Part shown: positions 22,663 to 35,200 of the stretch, in pieces
Layout: each line of letters starts with the position of its first letter
Position numbering within the stretch: the stretch's first letter is position 1
NCBI GenBank assembly: GCA_946811695.1
Contig: OX328131.1
Coordinates: 14,906,289-14,970,288 of the forward strand
Reading direction: 5' to 3'
DNA length: 64,000 bases
Origin: Gonocerus acuteangulatus
Lineage: Eukaryota > Arthropoda > Insecta > Hemiptera > Coreidae
Made by a program: the position numbers and the translations under genes
Notes under the pieces: model-generated
Seen by the model: only the letters and a program-made list of their open reading frames with translations
Database searches by the model: none
Told to the model about the DNA's origin: nothing

Positions 22663-23606
22663 ACTCGCTTTCAACTAGGAAAGAAGTTATTAAGCACTAA
22701 AGTTCACTGTTATGCGGGTTATGAAAGGTAATGTAAACAACTAAATTTGTCAACATGCGCACGCGCGGGTACGGAAAAGTCCATAATAAAGAAGTCTAAT
22801 TGAAATTTACCATCAATTATTTAAATTCACTACCAGTTATTTATTCTCAACCATTTTTTAAAATAATGAAACATTCTTCACATTTCTTGTTTCGTACATG
22901 AAAAGTATTATATAACAGAAATCCCTTAATAATTAGCTAATGCCTTTATAATTATTATTTCGTTCTAATTCGCGTCTGCTGAACTTTGATTGTCAACATA
23001 ATTTTGGCGAGAAGACCATTTAGATGGGTATTTAACCGAATTTATCTTTAAACGTGCTCATAAATATGAAGAGCGCTTAAAGGCATTTTTCGGTGCGGTT
23101 GGAGATTTATATCCACCGAACTTCGCGTCTGAAGGAGAAGAAAGCTAAGAAGGATGTCTAGGAGGATAAGAAGAATTTCTAGGACGACTTTTAGGCATAC
23201 ATGCTATGCGTTTCCGCTCGCTCAAGAAGACATCAAAACCCTAGTCAATCCAACTCGCTAAAATTAATAGAATTCTATTAATTTTAGCGAGTTGGATTGA
23301 CTAGGGTTTTGATGTCTTCTTGAGCGAGCGGAAACGCATAGCACGTCTGCCCATAAGCGACAGGTGACGACGGGTGAGGATGCCCTTAAAATTGACAATA
23401 TTTTTGAATAAATGGTTTATGAACATTTCAAACGAGAGTTCTCTGTTTCCCAATGTTACATGTCTGCGCATGCGCATGTTTACAAATACGCTGTTTACGC
23501 CTACTTTTATTACCTTCCTAACAGTGAACTTTAGTGCTTAATAACTTCTTTCCTAGTTGAAAGCGATTTTTTTTAACGTATTCGTATTTAGTGCATTAAA
23601 ATACGT
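22604..23606. mobile_element. Foldback element with about 115-bp inverted ends
   Basis: The left arm (22604-22720: CATTTTGATGCCATAAACAC..., a poly-A tract, GCTTTCAACTAGGAAAGAAG) is inverted at 23518-23606. The interior includes GCGCATGCGCATG and a perfect palindrome at 23202-23343. There is no transposase. The left end abuts the 5' end of the LINE exactly. Confidence 0.75.
23202..23343. repeat. Perfect 142-bp palindrome
   Basis: Both 71-bp arms match base for base around a central GAATTC, with no loop. The outermost bases are TGCTATGCG and CGCATAGCA. It lies off-centre inside the foldback element and could extrude as a cruciform or be an assembly or replication fold-back. Confidence 0.95.
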
Positions 23607-23609
23607 TGT

Positions 23610-23945
23610 CGTAAAAAACGTTAAAGAAATCGTTTGCGAGGACGTGAAACTTCAGTTTTACCAGAGACACTTCTTATGGATACCAAGCCATATGAGTATA
23701 CATGGAAACGAAGTAGCTGATGAAGCAGCAAAAGCCGGACACCTCCTGGAAAACGTTATGCCGTCATACCTCTCCGATAAGGAACCGTTTCAGCCACTCA
23801 AGTAAATGGTCGAACAGACGTAACCTTCCCGTTGTTGACAATCAGGTTTCGATATTGACAGCCAGGTTATGTTTGCGGTGCTACACACTCAATGCTAACT
23901 CACGGATGATGTCAAATGAAGAACCTCCAAAAATTCTCTAAATAT
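23610..23945 (+). pseudogene. LINE RNase H fragment
   Basis: The frame at 23557-23805 contains HFLWIPSHMSIHGNEVADEA, the WxPSHxGIxGNExADxxA signature of the last catalytic segment of LINE-encoded RNase H. The continuation is frameshifted and reads SILTARLCLRCYTLN-like. It is a short dead 3' piece of a Jockey-like LINE. Confidence 0.7.
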
Positions 23946-24367
23946 AACACTATCATGAGTACGTTTAATGAGACGAATTTCAAAACCATTCATTCAAATT
24001 CTAAAATATAATAAAACTTCGTATTAAGCATAATGAAAAATTAGGTTAGGTATATTATTGTAAACGAGTATAACCTTCCCAATGATAAGGTTATAACGGA
24101 GGTAAATTTTCGGGCGAATTTCACTCCGGAATACAGGCATCATCTTGTAATGTTGATAATTGTTGTCTATAGTTTATGCATCTCTGCAATTGTTTAAGGA
24201 ATATACAGAATTGGTAATTCATAATGATAATACTGAATAATTTTATTCAATAACATAATATATGACTGGTCATTCAAATATTTTTTAAAAAACGAAAATT
24301 AAACATTCTTAAATTTAGTACATTAAGATTTACTATGTTGCGAATTCGCCGAAAAAGTTGAAGAAAA
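23946..24367. other. AT-rich DNA without recognised features
   Basis: It lies between the LINE fragment and exon 5 of gene A. It would include the 3' UTR of gene A. I see no polyadenylation signal I would defend. Confidence 0.35.
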
Positions 24368-24437
24368 TCATGAGAAATCCCATACACTCTGCTCGAGTTT
24401 TCCTGGTTTCCCTTTGAATATAGGTTTACCTTTGTAC
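24368..24437 (-). CDS. Gene A exon 5 (terminal)
   Basis: Acceptor TTTTTGTAG, then GTACAAAG. With the GA carried from exon 4 it reads E Y K G K P I F K G K P G K L E Q S V W D F S and stops at TGA. It has the same 70-bp length as the copy at 9171-9240. Confidence 0.85.
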
Positions 24438-27400
24438 CTACAAAAATAATCAAATTGTTTATTATATTCTTAAGTCGTAAAATAATAAAATACTAATTCA
24501 ATGATAATTAATTGAATAAAAATCTACTATATATTTGTCAAATACCACTCACACAATCACTGACCTATCATCGCCCAGACCAATTTGTCATGGACACCCC
24601 TCTCTTTAGGACGGAAACACTCACTAAAAAAGGATTTTTTTATATTCAATTTTTTAAGTATTTTTTGAGGGGCTTGAATTTTTAGTTGGTTAGAGCAGGC
24701 AACCCTAGGCAGCATGCGTTGCTAGGGCGATAACAGGAACGCTGTTACCATAGTGTATCTTTTTCATAATATTATTTGAGGTTCATTTCAACTATGATGG
24801 CAGACCTTCAATTACTAGAAATAAACTGTGATTTTGTCCCTCATAGAGTTTACACTATACCTGGTGATGGTCCATCTGAGATAATAATATCCCGAACCCT
24901 TACACAGCCTCCCCACCAACCAGTCAGAGAACTTCTTGGTAATGCTCGCAAATATAATGAGTGTTTCCAAATGACATCTTGGAAACATAAATGTTATCTT
25001 ACATTTATTATTGACAACGAATTTTAACCTGTACTGGTTAAACCTGTACTGGTTATCTCTAGGTTTTCTGTTTCTTGACACTGATTCGGAGCACCCCAGT
25101 GTCAAGAAACATTATACTTTGATTACTTATCAATTGATGAATAACATATAGTATGACGGGATCCGTGCTATAATAAACTCCACAAAATTATATTGTAGCG
25201 TTAATTTTGATGATACATTATTTAACGCAATAAAATAATTAATTATCTGCCGTGACGAAGCACGGGTAGCTAGTATAATATATAATAGATTTGATATACA
25301 TTATTTTCTCGAGAATGATGTATTAATCTTTTATCGATTGCTGATATAATTTGCACCATTTTTCGGTTTCGTTTTGTATATTAATCTATTTTTCCTTCAG
25401 TATAAAGTTCAACGATCGAGAGGCAAAAATATCTTAAATGTATATATTAACTCTACTACTTTACATATGTAAATATTTACAGAAAAAAAGCGGTTAGCAT
25501 CCTTTTTAAATTGTACTAGATCGATCAATCAAATATTGGGTTGGTGCAAAAATATTGCAGGTTTTTATAGTCCGAGAGCCAGCAACGCACTTTTCATGAA
25601 GTGTTTTATGCATCCTGAAATTTTGCTATAATATACCTCTTAGGTAGATAAGAAGGTATATATGTGTTTCCTGGACATACCTTGGAACACCAGGTACTGC
25701 GCATAGGGGAAAGGTGCAAAAAAATATTGCCCGAAAATAGACTTTTATTTAGAAGCCAACTATCTTTAATGTAAAATTAAGACAATTTTACAATGAATAA
25801 TAAATGTGGCAGACACTTTTAAGGGATATAACTGTGGTATAACATATGTTAATCATATGTTTCAAGATTCAATTGTTTATTGTGCCATGTGGTTTATTGT
25901 TTTAGTTAGTAGGCTGTTGTTTTTTCTTGTTATGCTGTAATTTAGCTCAATAAAGCCTTTGTTACAAGGTTATGTTTACTCTAAAATCATTGTACAATTT
26001 ATTGAGCTAAATTTTTACAATGGATCGCCTGTTAAAACCTGATGGATTGGAAGTTGATCCAAATTCAAGCACGGCTGCTCAACATTGGAGACATTGGCTT
26101 AGAACTTTTGAGAACTTCGTAGCTGTGACTAAGGCTACAGATGAACAGAAGCTCTAGTTACTTATAAATTTTCTCTCACCTGTGATATACGAGCATGTAA
26201 GTAGTACTACTTCCTATGTTGAAGCTATTGAGGTTTTAAAAGAACTTTTCATAAAACCAGTGAATATAGTTTTCGCTCGATATATGCTGGCTTCCAGGAG
26301 CCAACAACCAGGCGAATCCATTGACAAATATTTTGAATCTTTAAAACTGCTTAGCATAGACTGTCAGTTCAAGGCAGTTACAGCTGAAATTAACCGAGAT
26401 GATTGTATAAGGGACTCTTTTATCAGCGGGTTAAGTTCATCTCACATCCGACAGAGACTCCTTGAGTCTCCATCATTGTCTCTGACTCTTGCTTGCGAAC
26501 AAGCGAGGTCATTGGAGTTGGCACATCAGCAGGCTGAATACTATAATTCTCCGATACCTGTGAATGCAGTAAATCAAATGAACAATCCCCAACAACTTAG
26601 CGAAGAGGATCCAACGGAAACGTCTCAAGTAGCAGCTGCTGTCTCTCCGAAGTGTTTCTTCTGTGGCTACAACAAACATCCTCGCACTTCGTGTCCTGCT
26701 AGGGATGCCACCTGCAGGAAATGTGGAAAATCTGGCCATTTCAGTAAGGTATGTCTATCTTCTCGCTCCAGATCTAAAAGGTCAAACATTTCCTCTAGCC
26801 TTACTACTAATATTATTGGAAGTACTTTCCCGAACAATTCTCGCTTAAACAAAGCGATTATTACAATAACTTTAAATGGAGCTCCTGTTTCTGCTCTTAT
26901 TGATACGGGCAGCACTAGTAGTTTCATCAGCGAGAAACTGGTAGACCGTCTAAAGCTCTCTGTACTTCCTTCCAAATGTGAGGTTATGATGGCTTCAACC
27001 TCCCACCGCACTGCTATACATGGACAATGTATAGTTGATTTACTCGTACATGGCCATCGATATAATAGTGTTTGTTTGTCTATTCTTCCAGATTTATGCT
27101 CTGATATTATAATTGGGCATGATATTCTAAAGAGACACTCTACAGTACAATTGGTCTTCGGTGGGGAAGATGCGCCTCTGAATATCAGTGCTTTTGCTGT
27201 AGCTAACATAAAACCTGTAACTCTGTTTTCTAATCTCACCCCTGAATGTAAACCTGTAGCAATTAAGTCTCGAAAATTTTCAGAGTTAGATATAAAATTT
27301 ATTTCTTCGGAAGTTACTCGCCTATTAAGGGACAACATAATCTGCAAAAGTAAGTCTCCCTGGCGAGCTCAGGTTCTGGTTGTAGATAATGGAAATCACA

Positions 27401-30400
27401 AGCGACGAATGGTGGTAGACTATTCTAGAACCATCAATAAATTCACCCTTATCCTGACATGTCTGCATTTACAATTATAGATAAACTTGATGAGATATTT
27501 TCTCTGTTTAGAACACCCTCATACATACATTCCGATCGAAGCTCGTCATTCATGTCACGAGAGTTGAAGTCCTACCTTCTATTGCACGGCATTGCCTCCA
27601 GTAGAACTACACCTTACAATCCACAGGGGAATGGTCAAGTCGAGAGATATAACGGTATAATCTGGAATACTATTGAATTAGCCCTGAAGTCTCGAGGGTT
27701 AGACATAACTCGTTGGGAATCAGTATTGCCTGATGCACTTCATTCTATAAGATCCTTACTCTGCGCTGCAACCAATACTACACCGCATGAAAGACTCTTC
27801 AATCATCCCCGAAGATCAGGAAATGGAACTTCGACACCTACCTGGCTAATGACCCCTGGGCCTGTTCTACTCCGGAGGCAGAATAGGTAATCAAAATACG
27901 ATGCAAAAGTCTACGAGGTTACATTGCTTGAAAGTAACCCAGATTATGCCTTTGTCCGCCTTCCTGACGGCACTGAAGCCACCGTCTCGACTCGACATCT
28001 TGCACCGCTTGGTGAAGCCCACGATACTGATACACCGAGTAAAGATCTTGAAGCTGAAGCCTTGCCCAAGTCCAATGAAGAAGATGAACCAGGAGAACCA
28101 CCACTATTAAGTGAATCACCGGACGAGCCCAGAACAGAATCAGTCTCCAGTAAGAAGAAGCGCCCGAATAAGGAAACCACCTTCTTACTTACAAGACTAT
28201 GTTCATTATTAGGAGGGGGTGAATGTGGTATAACATATGTTAATCATATGTTTCAAGATTCAATTGTTTATTGTGCCATGTGGTTTATTGTTTTAGTTAG
28301 TAGTCTGTTGTTTTTTCTTGCTATGCTGTAATTTAGCTCAATAAAGCCTTTGTTACAAGGTTATGTTTACTCTAAATGAGTTTTATTTGCGCTGCCATTA
28401 AAACCGGAACAGCTGTACAAGATCATGTGAGTAAGAACCAATGAGAGCGCAGGGAACAACCAACACTGCGCGGTCGTGTCATACACTCTTACGGTTACGC
28501 GCAGTGTATTCCAGTCTATCATAAGCAACATTTATTTTCATGTTTCCTGATAATTAAACCCCACAAAAGTGACTGCCCTTTTGAAATTATTTTCAAATAT
28601 GTTTATTGAAGACGCTGTTTAAATCGCAGCGTGAATAAAGCACTTCATTTAATATTAAAAATTAAAACTAACTACTTAGTTTTTTTTAATTATTATCATT
28701 TTACCCCCTTAAAAGTGCCTGCCTTATTTATTATTAATTTGAAAATTGCCTTATTTTGCCATTTTTTTCATTAAAAATTGTTGGCTTCTGAATAAAACTC
28801 TACTTTTAGGCAATTTTGTTTTGCACCTTTCCCCTATGCGCAGTACCTGGTGTTCCAAGGTATGTCCAGGAAACACATATATACCTTCTTATCTACCCAA
28901 GAGGTATATTATAACAAAACTTCAGGGTGCATAAAACACTTCATGAAAAGTGCGTTGCCAGCTCTAGGTCTATTATGTTACCAATTCGTCCCGAGAGCGA
29001 AGAACTGTTGATTCGTCAACGCCAACTTCTCTCGCTATGTCCGGAGTAGTTTTGCCAGGGTTTTCAACTTGATCAACAACAGAAGGCCTGTACCAGCGAT
29101 CTTCATAGACATCGAGATCAAAATCTCCAAGACAAAATTTTAGAGATCCTCACGTCGGCCATATCGAAAACTTGTTACGACTTGGTGAATTTTAGCGATC
29201 CTCACGTCGGCCATAACGAAAACTTGTTACGACTTGGTGAATTTCAGAGATCCTTACTCATAGAGGGGGACGAGGTTAGCTCAGTGGTAGAGCACTCGAC
29301 TAATGAACTGGAGGACCAGGTTCAAAACCCGAGCGCGCACTAAAGATTTTTTCTTCTAGTGCTGCCGTTCGAGGGTTGGATTTGGGGTCCCAGATCGTCC
29401 CTAGGCTCACCCAGCCTTTAATTAATTTAATTAATAATGGGTACCTTGGGTGCTAATGACACTGGCAGTCGAAGCAGCCAAGGGGAAAATCAGGCGGCCG
29501 GAGCATAGTGTTGACCACACTATCTCCCTAATGTGCCGTATGGTCACATTTTAGCGATCCTCACGTCGGCCATGACGAAAACTTGTTACGACTTGGTGAA
29601 TTTCAGATATCCTTACTCATAGAGAATGTAACACAAGCTAAACTAGTCTTTGAGGAAAAACACATTAATAATAATTGTTTATAATCCATTAACTAGCCTT
29701 TAGATTATCTTTTTTTACTTTGTAAACTCTTGCCTAAACAAAATGTATATTCAAAAGTCCGTCACGCAGAAGCTCCATAACTAAGCACTTTCCTCAGAAT
29801 TTGGGTAGTGTAGACTGGTTTCCAAAAAAATTTGCTTAAAATATCCTACATAAATAAAATAAAAACATGAATAGTTCTCTTTTAATTTTGTAATGAGTAA
29901 CTGTTCAATTATTAATTTTGTAATTAATTTGCTTCCAGAGTTATGATTACACATGGTACCTACTACACTACTTAATAAATACAAAAAACTTCATATTTTC
30001 GTCTTTCGATCGGACACAGGAACAGGATACAGTCCCTCTAGTGGTAGAAAGCGCTCCTTGCGACGGCCTTGCGAACCTACGTCTGGCAAGCTAATTCTAT
30101 TGCAATATATTACAAAGTAAACCCCCCTTTCCGATTGACCGATTTAGCTCATTTTTACAACACTTCTTTCCCATGAGTTACCCACGACGTATACCGCGTT
30201 TCGTTACAATACAGCATAAATTACGACCGGTATGAGTATATTAGTAATTTGGGTCCGGAGTAAACCCCCCCCCCCTCCTAATGAACCGATTTAGTTTATT
30301 TTTACAACACATTTTTATCTGTACCACTACGAATTCCGAGTTTCGTCGAAATATAACAAATATTACGGCTGGCATGGTTAAATTAGTTTTTTAGGTTCGG

Positions 30401-30539
30401 GGTAAACCCCCCTTCCGGTGGACCGATTTTGATGGTTAACGAACTCGTTCAATCGTCTGCTAATTGAATGCTATATACCAAGTTTCGTGACGAGAAAAGA
30501 AAAACTCTGGAAAAGAAAAACTCTGGCCGCTATCGTGTT

Positions 30540-30613
<74 letters not shown>

Positions 30614-32151
30614 TATAAATATAGATATATATAATTTTTAATGGGGGTAATTTTCGGTGTCTACTAGGTAGGATCGATAAAGATTTGAAGAAATTTTTCA
30701 AAAATTCCGTCATGAGTGCAACCTCAATAGCTACTTGTCTTCAGAGGAAAGTGCTAAAACATGCATTATTAATGCACCAACCCAATAACCCTAAACCTAA
30801 ACAAAATATGATTACCTATTTACTAGTAAATATTTAGAACAGAACCATTCACACAATACATAATCACACACACAGGTAAGCACGCTATAACTACATAATT
30901 AAACGCTCATTTAATATATATATATATATTTTATTATTATTTTGAAATCCGTACAGATTAACAGTACAATGATCAAGTGTGTTGATGCAGATATTTTTTA
31001 TGTACAATTTTTTTTTTTTTTTTTTTAATTATTAATAAATTTGTAATAATTTTATGTACAAGTTGACAAAACTGGCAAAAGTAAAATAAAATAAAAATCA
31101 ATACAAAATTTGGAAGTTCCAAACATTGTTGGCACTTCCAGAGATGTCTCAATAAATATTTTAATGGTCATGACAAGATCAGATAGGTAAATTGTCACGG
31201 GGCCACTGTCTCATTAAATAAATTACATTCACTCTAGTAAAAGTCCGTCACGCAGGAGCTGCATAACTAAGCACTTTCCTCAGAATTTGTGTAGTGTAAA
31301 CTACATTACTGAATAATTTGCTGAAAATAACCTATTTAAATGAACTAAAAACGTGAATAGTTCTGCTCATTTACATTTCTTATGAGAACTGTTCAATTAT
31401 TAATTTTGTAAATAATTTACTTCCAGAGTTATCTTAATACATGATACTGTACTACTTAATAAATACACAAAAACTTCATTTTTTGATCTGACGCAGGAAC
31501 AGGATACAGTACCCCAAGTGGGAGATAGCGCTCCTCGCGACGGCTTTGGGAACCTACATCTGGCGGGCTAATTCTAATTAAACAGAGTTTAACGTAAACC
31601 CTCCTTTCCAATAGACCGATTTACTTCATTTTTACAACACTTCTTTCTCATGAGATACCCACGACGTATACCGCGATCCGTTACAATACAGCAGATATTA
31701 CGACCGGTATGAGTATATTAGTACTTTAGGTCCGGAGTAAACCCCCCCTCCAAATAACTCGATTTAATTTTTTTTTACAACCCATCTTTCTCTGTTGATT
31801 ACCACCACGAATACCGAGTTTCGTTGAAATGTAACAAAAATTACGGCTGGTAGTGGCAAATTGGTAATGTGGGTCCGGAGTAAACCCCCCCTCCTAATGA
31901 ATCGATTTAGTTTATATTTACAACGTATTTCTCTCTTTAGATCAACATAACGAATACCGAGTTTCGTTCAAACACAACAAAAACTACGGCTGGCATGGTC
32001 AAATTAGTGTTTTGGGTCCGGGGTAAACCCCCCCCTCCCGGTGGACCGATTTAGGTGGTTAACGAACTTGTTCAATCGTTTGCTAATTGAACGCTATATA
32101 CCACGTTTCGTGAAGAAAAAACAAAAACTCTGGCCGCTATCGTGTTAACAG

Positions 32152-32233
<82 letters not shown>

Positions 32234-35200
32234 TTTAACGGGGGTCATTTTCGATTTCTACTAGGTAGGATCGATAAAGATTTAAAGAAATTTTTCAAAA
32301 ATTTCGTCATGAGTGCAACCTTAATAGCTACTTTCCTTCGGAGGAAAGTGCTAAAAGAAATACAGATATTTATACCCACAAACATACATGGATATGTATA
32401 CACACATACATATATACACTCAAATATACAAGCATATACATACAAACATATACGTACACTTCTTTTCTTCTTTGTTTTAGAATTGAAGGGAAACCTTAAA
32501 CTCTTTCAAATAATAATTATTTTCTCGTGGGCAGAAGAATTTAGGCACAAAAAGGGGAAATATACTTCATTATAAAATCATTTTTACAATACGTATGCAT
32601 TCATACATCTAAAAGTATTGGGAGCTGAATATTAAAATTCTTAATGTGAACTGTATTACTTACTCATAAGTATTATAATCAACAACGTACACTGGAACAA
32701 ATCCAACTTTTTTAGATAAATGTTGTGAAGCTGGAGCAGTGAAGGCGGTAGCTGTAAACTGTAAACAAAATACATTAAAAATACCGCTAAAATTTCATTC
32801 TACGTACATACAAATTTAATACAATATAATTATAACTGGCCTCGCCCGTATATATCCGCGCCCCAAAGACGTTCCTCGAGCCCACGCCCGTATATTAGTA
32901 TACTAGTCCACATTAATCGGTTAAGAATGGGATAATCAACGTCACATAATCCAACCAGCTTTCTGCGGAATGTGCTTAATTATACAGCTTCTGTGGCATG
33001 GCTGTTTTAGAATTTCTTTGTACATTCATTATTAGTTTTAGAATGGTTACTTTACACTTACCACGATTTCCTAACCGTTTTCGAGATATTTAAGAAAACA
33101 TACGAAAAACCCCAAACCTTTTCATATCTGTTAATAAATTATTTCTTTTCGAATACTTCCTCAACTCCGAATGTAACCAAAATTTAAATATCATAGTTTC
33201 AACATAGTTGAAACATGTAGAAAATATTTCAATTGAATCCCACAATATATACGCAAATCAAAAATGACTGACTAAAACATTTTTTCCTTGTCAAAAACTG
33301 TTACAGATATCATTTGTTTTCCTACGTTAAGGGAGAACATTCCACAACATTCGAGAACAACCCAGATCATTGTGGAACATTCCAGAACACACTTCTATAT
33401 GGTTGGGTGTAACCATTGGTAGCATGATCTGTCGAGGCTTTGTATAACATCATTAAGGGAGAACATTCCACAACATTCGAGAACAACCCAGATCATTGTG
33501 GAACATTCCAGAACACACTTCTATATGGTTGGGTGTAACCATTGGTAGCATGATCTGTCGAGGCTTTGTATAACATCATTAAGGGAGAACATTCCACAAC
33601 ATTCGAGAACAACCCAGATCATTGTGGAACATTCCAGAACACACTTCTATATGGTTGGGTGTAACCATTGGTAGCATGATCTGTCGAGGCTTTGTATAAC
33701 ATCATTGAAGCTGAACTTATGACTGGAAAGGACAAAGGGCACAATGGTAAGCTAACTAGATTACAACAAATCGCTATAGAACAGACATTCCAATTTAAAA
33801 TACTGCATTTTACAATCTAATGAGTTTGTAGTTTTACGATTGCAAATTATTCAGGAGAACGTTTTTTTTTCTTTTCTGAGAGCGCTATTTAATTTGAAAT
33901 TCTGCCAAGAAAATGTCACATCCAACGTTGCTCCACTTTAATGGACGTTTTATTCGAAAGCATAAACCTACATTCGTTTTTCAAAATTGTATTTATTCTG
34001 TCTACATACATAACATTGGACATTAATCAATTTTATACATTATTTACAAAGAAATTAATTAGTTATGGAGATCAAAAATAAAAAAAACTTCAACTAAACA
34101 AACACTATCTAGCGAATGCTTTGTGCACTAAACAGTCTGACGTTCACATTCCGCAATAAAAATCCAACTTTTTCCCACCCCAAAATCTTGAAGGGCAACC
34201 TTTAAATGTTCAAATCAACCTCAAAAACTTCTGTTTGTCTCACGGTCAACTCTACGTATAGTGGGAGGGAATAACTTGCCACTCGGGGAAAGCGCTGAGG
34301 GGGCTTGACTTTGCCAGTTCTACAACCCTCCCATCGCTCTCTGAGTAAGCGCGGGACTAGGAGTGGCAACCCAGTAAGTCCGCCATTAGCTACAGGCGCC
34401 TCCACCTTCCCCTAACCATTCACAGCCGAATGACAAGCTATATATATCTCCCTCTATAGCTTGATCTTGTTTATCCTTTTATTCCAAATACCAAACAACC
34501 TCATATAATTTCTCTGCGAGAAGCCGGATATCCCAGCTAGTAATATTAAACACAGCCCTTTCTGGTAAATACCTTTATTCCTAGAGCTTTACAGAGAGGT
34601 TTCCTACACTCTAGAAGTCTCTGTCCGATCTTGTAGCCGTGGTAGTCTTTGTGAACAGAGAGACCACCAGCCGAGAGATAGGTGTTGGATCCATACTTCT
34701 CACACATTTTAGATTTCTCAGCAAGGTCATCCAGAAGGTCCACTATTTCAAACTTTGTGCCTTTATCTACCTAAAGCAATAATTAGTTATTAGATAAATA
34801 ATCAATCTTATTTATAAATCACAAGTAGATTGGATACCATCCCTAGGCTCAACCAGCCATCAATTAATTTAATGGGTATCCCTGCAAAGGGTAAAATATC
34901 CTCCTTCCATAGGTAGGAAGAGTTTCTTCCCTAAGGAAGGAGGTAGGAAAGGCGCTAAAATTTAAAAAAATAAAATATTTTCACGCCCTGTAGATTCATG
35001 AGCTAAAACTGTTCTATGTTTACAACAGACCTGTAGAAAGGAACCTCCTACAAGTTAATTTTTTTTGTGCGTGTTCAACGGCATATCAACATTTGGACTA
35101 TTAACCCCGAGCTATCTAGACTACTAGTGGAAATTGAATTCACAATCTTAAGTACGGAGTACTCAAGCCTTGGCACTTGATATATTAAAGAATTGTAAAA

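Larger units (their letters stand above)
25833..28376 (+). mobile_element. Ty3/Gypsy LTR retrotransposon, internally deleted
   Basis: It has 153-bp LTRs at 25833-25985 and 28224-28376, differing at two positions and each with AATAAA. A purine-rich tract AGGAGGGGG precedes the 3' LTR. Gag and protease sequence and the end of integrase remain; nearly all of reverse transcriptase and RNase H is gone. I could not identify a clean target duplication. The LTR similarity implies a recent insertion. Confidence 0.9.
25563..28985. repeat. About 160-bp inverted repeats inside the mariner shell
   Basis: The segment 25563-25725 (GCACTTTTCATGAAGTGTTTTATGC through CAAGGTATGTCC-complement to CTATGCGCAGTACC-complement) is inverted at about 28815-28985 with few mismatches. 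This could be the long terminal repeat of an inner MITE that hosted the Gypsy insertion, or part of the mariner ends. Confidence 0.75.
25536..30785. mobile_element. mariner-type element, shell filled with later insertions
   Basis: The left end TTGGGTTGGTGCA at 25536 and its inverted copy TGCACCAACCCAA ending at 30785 are each flanked by TA, as expected for Tc1/mariner. Inside are a pair of long inverted repeats, a Gypsy element (25833-28376), a minus-strand helix-turn-helix fragment resembling a transposase N-terminus (about 28980-29150), a short tandem repeat with a SINE, and a HINE-B. The element cannot be active. Confidence 0.7.

Noticed and set aside
26667..27347. 226-codon minus-strand frame across Gypsy gag
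   Set aside because: It is the antisense of a clear gag-protease frame.
34202..34405. 67-codon minus-strand frame in gene A intron 3
   Set aside because: No family resemblance and no splice or start context; it is probably random.
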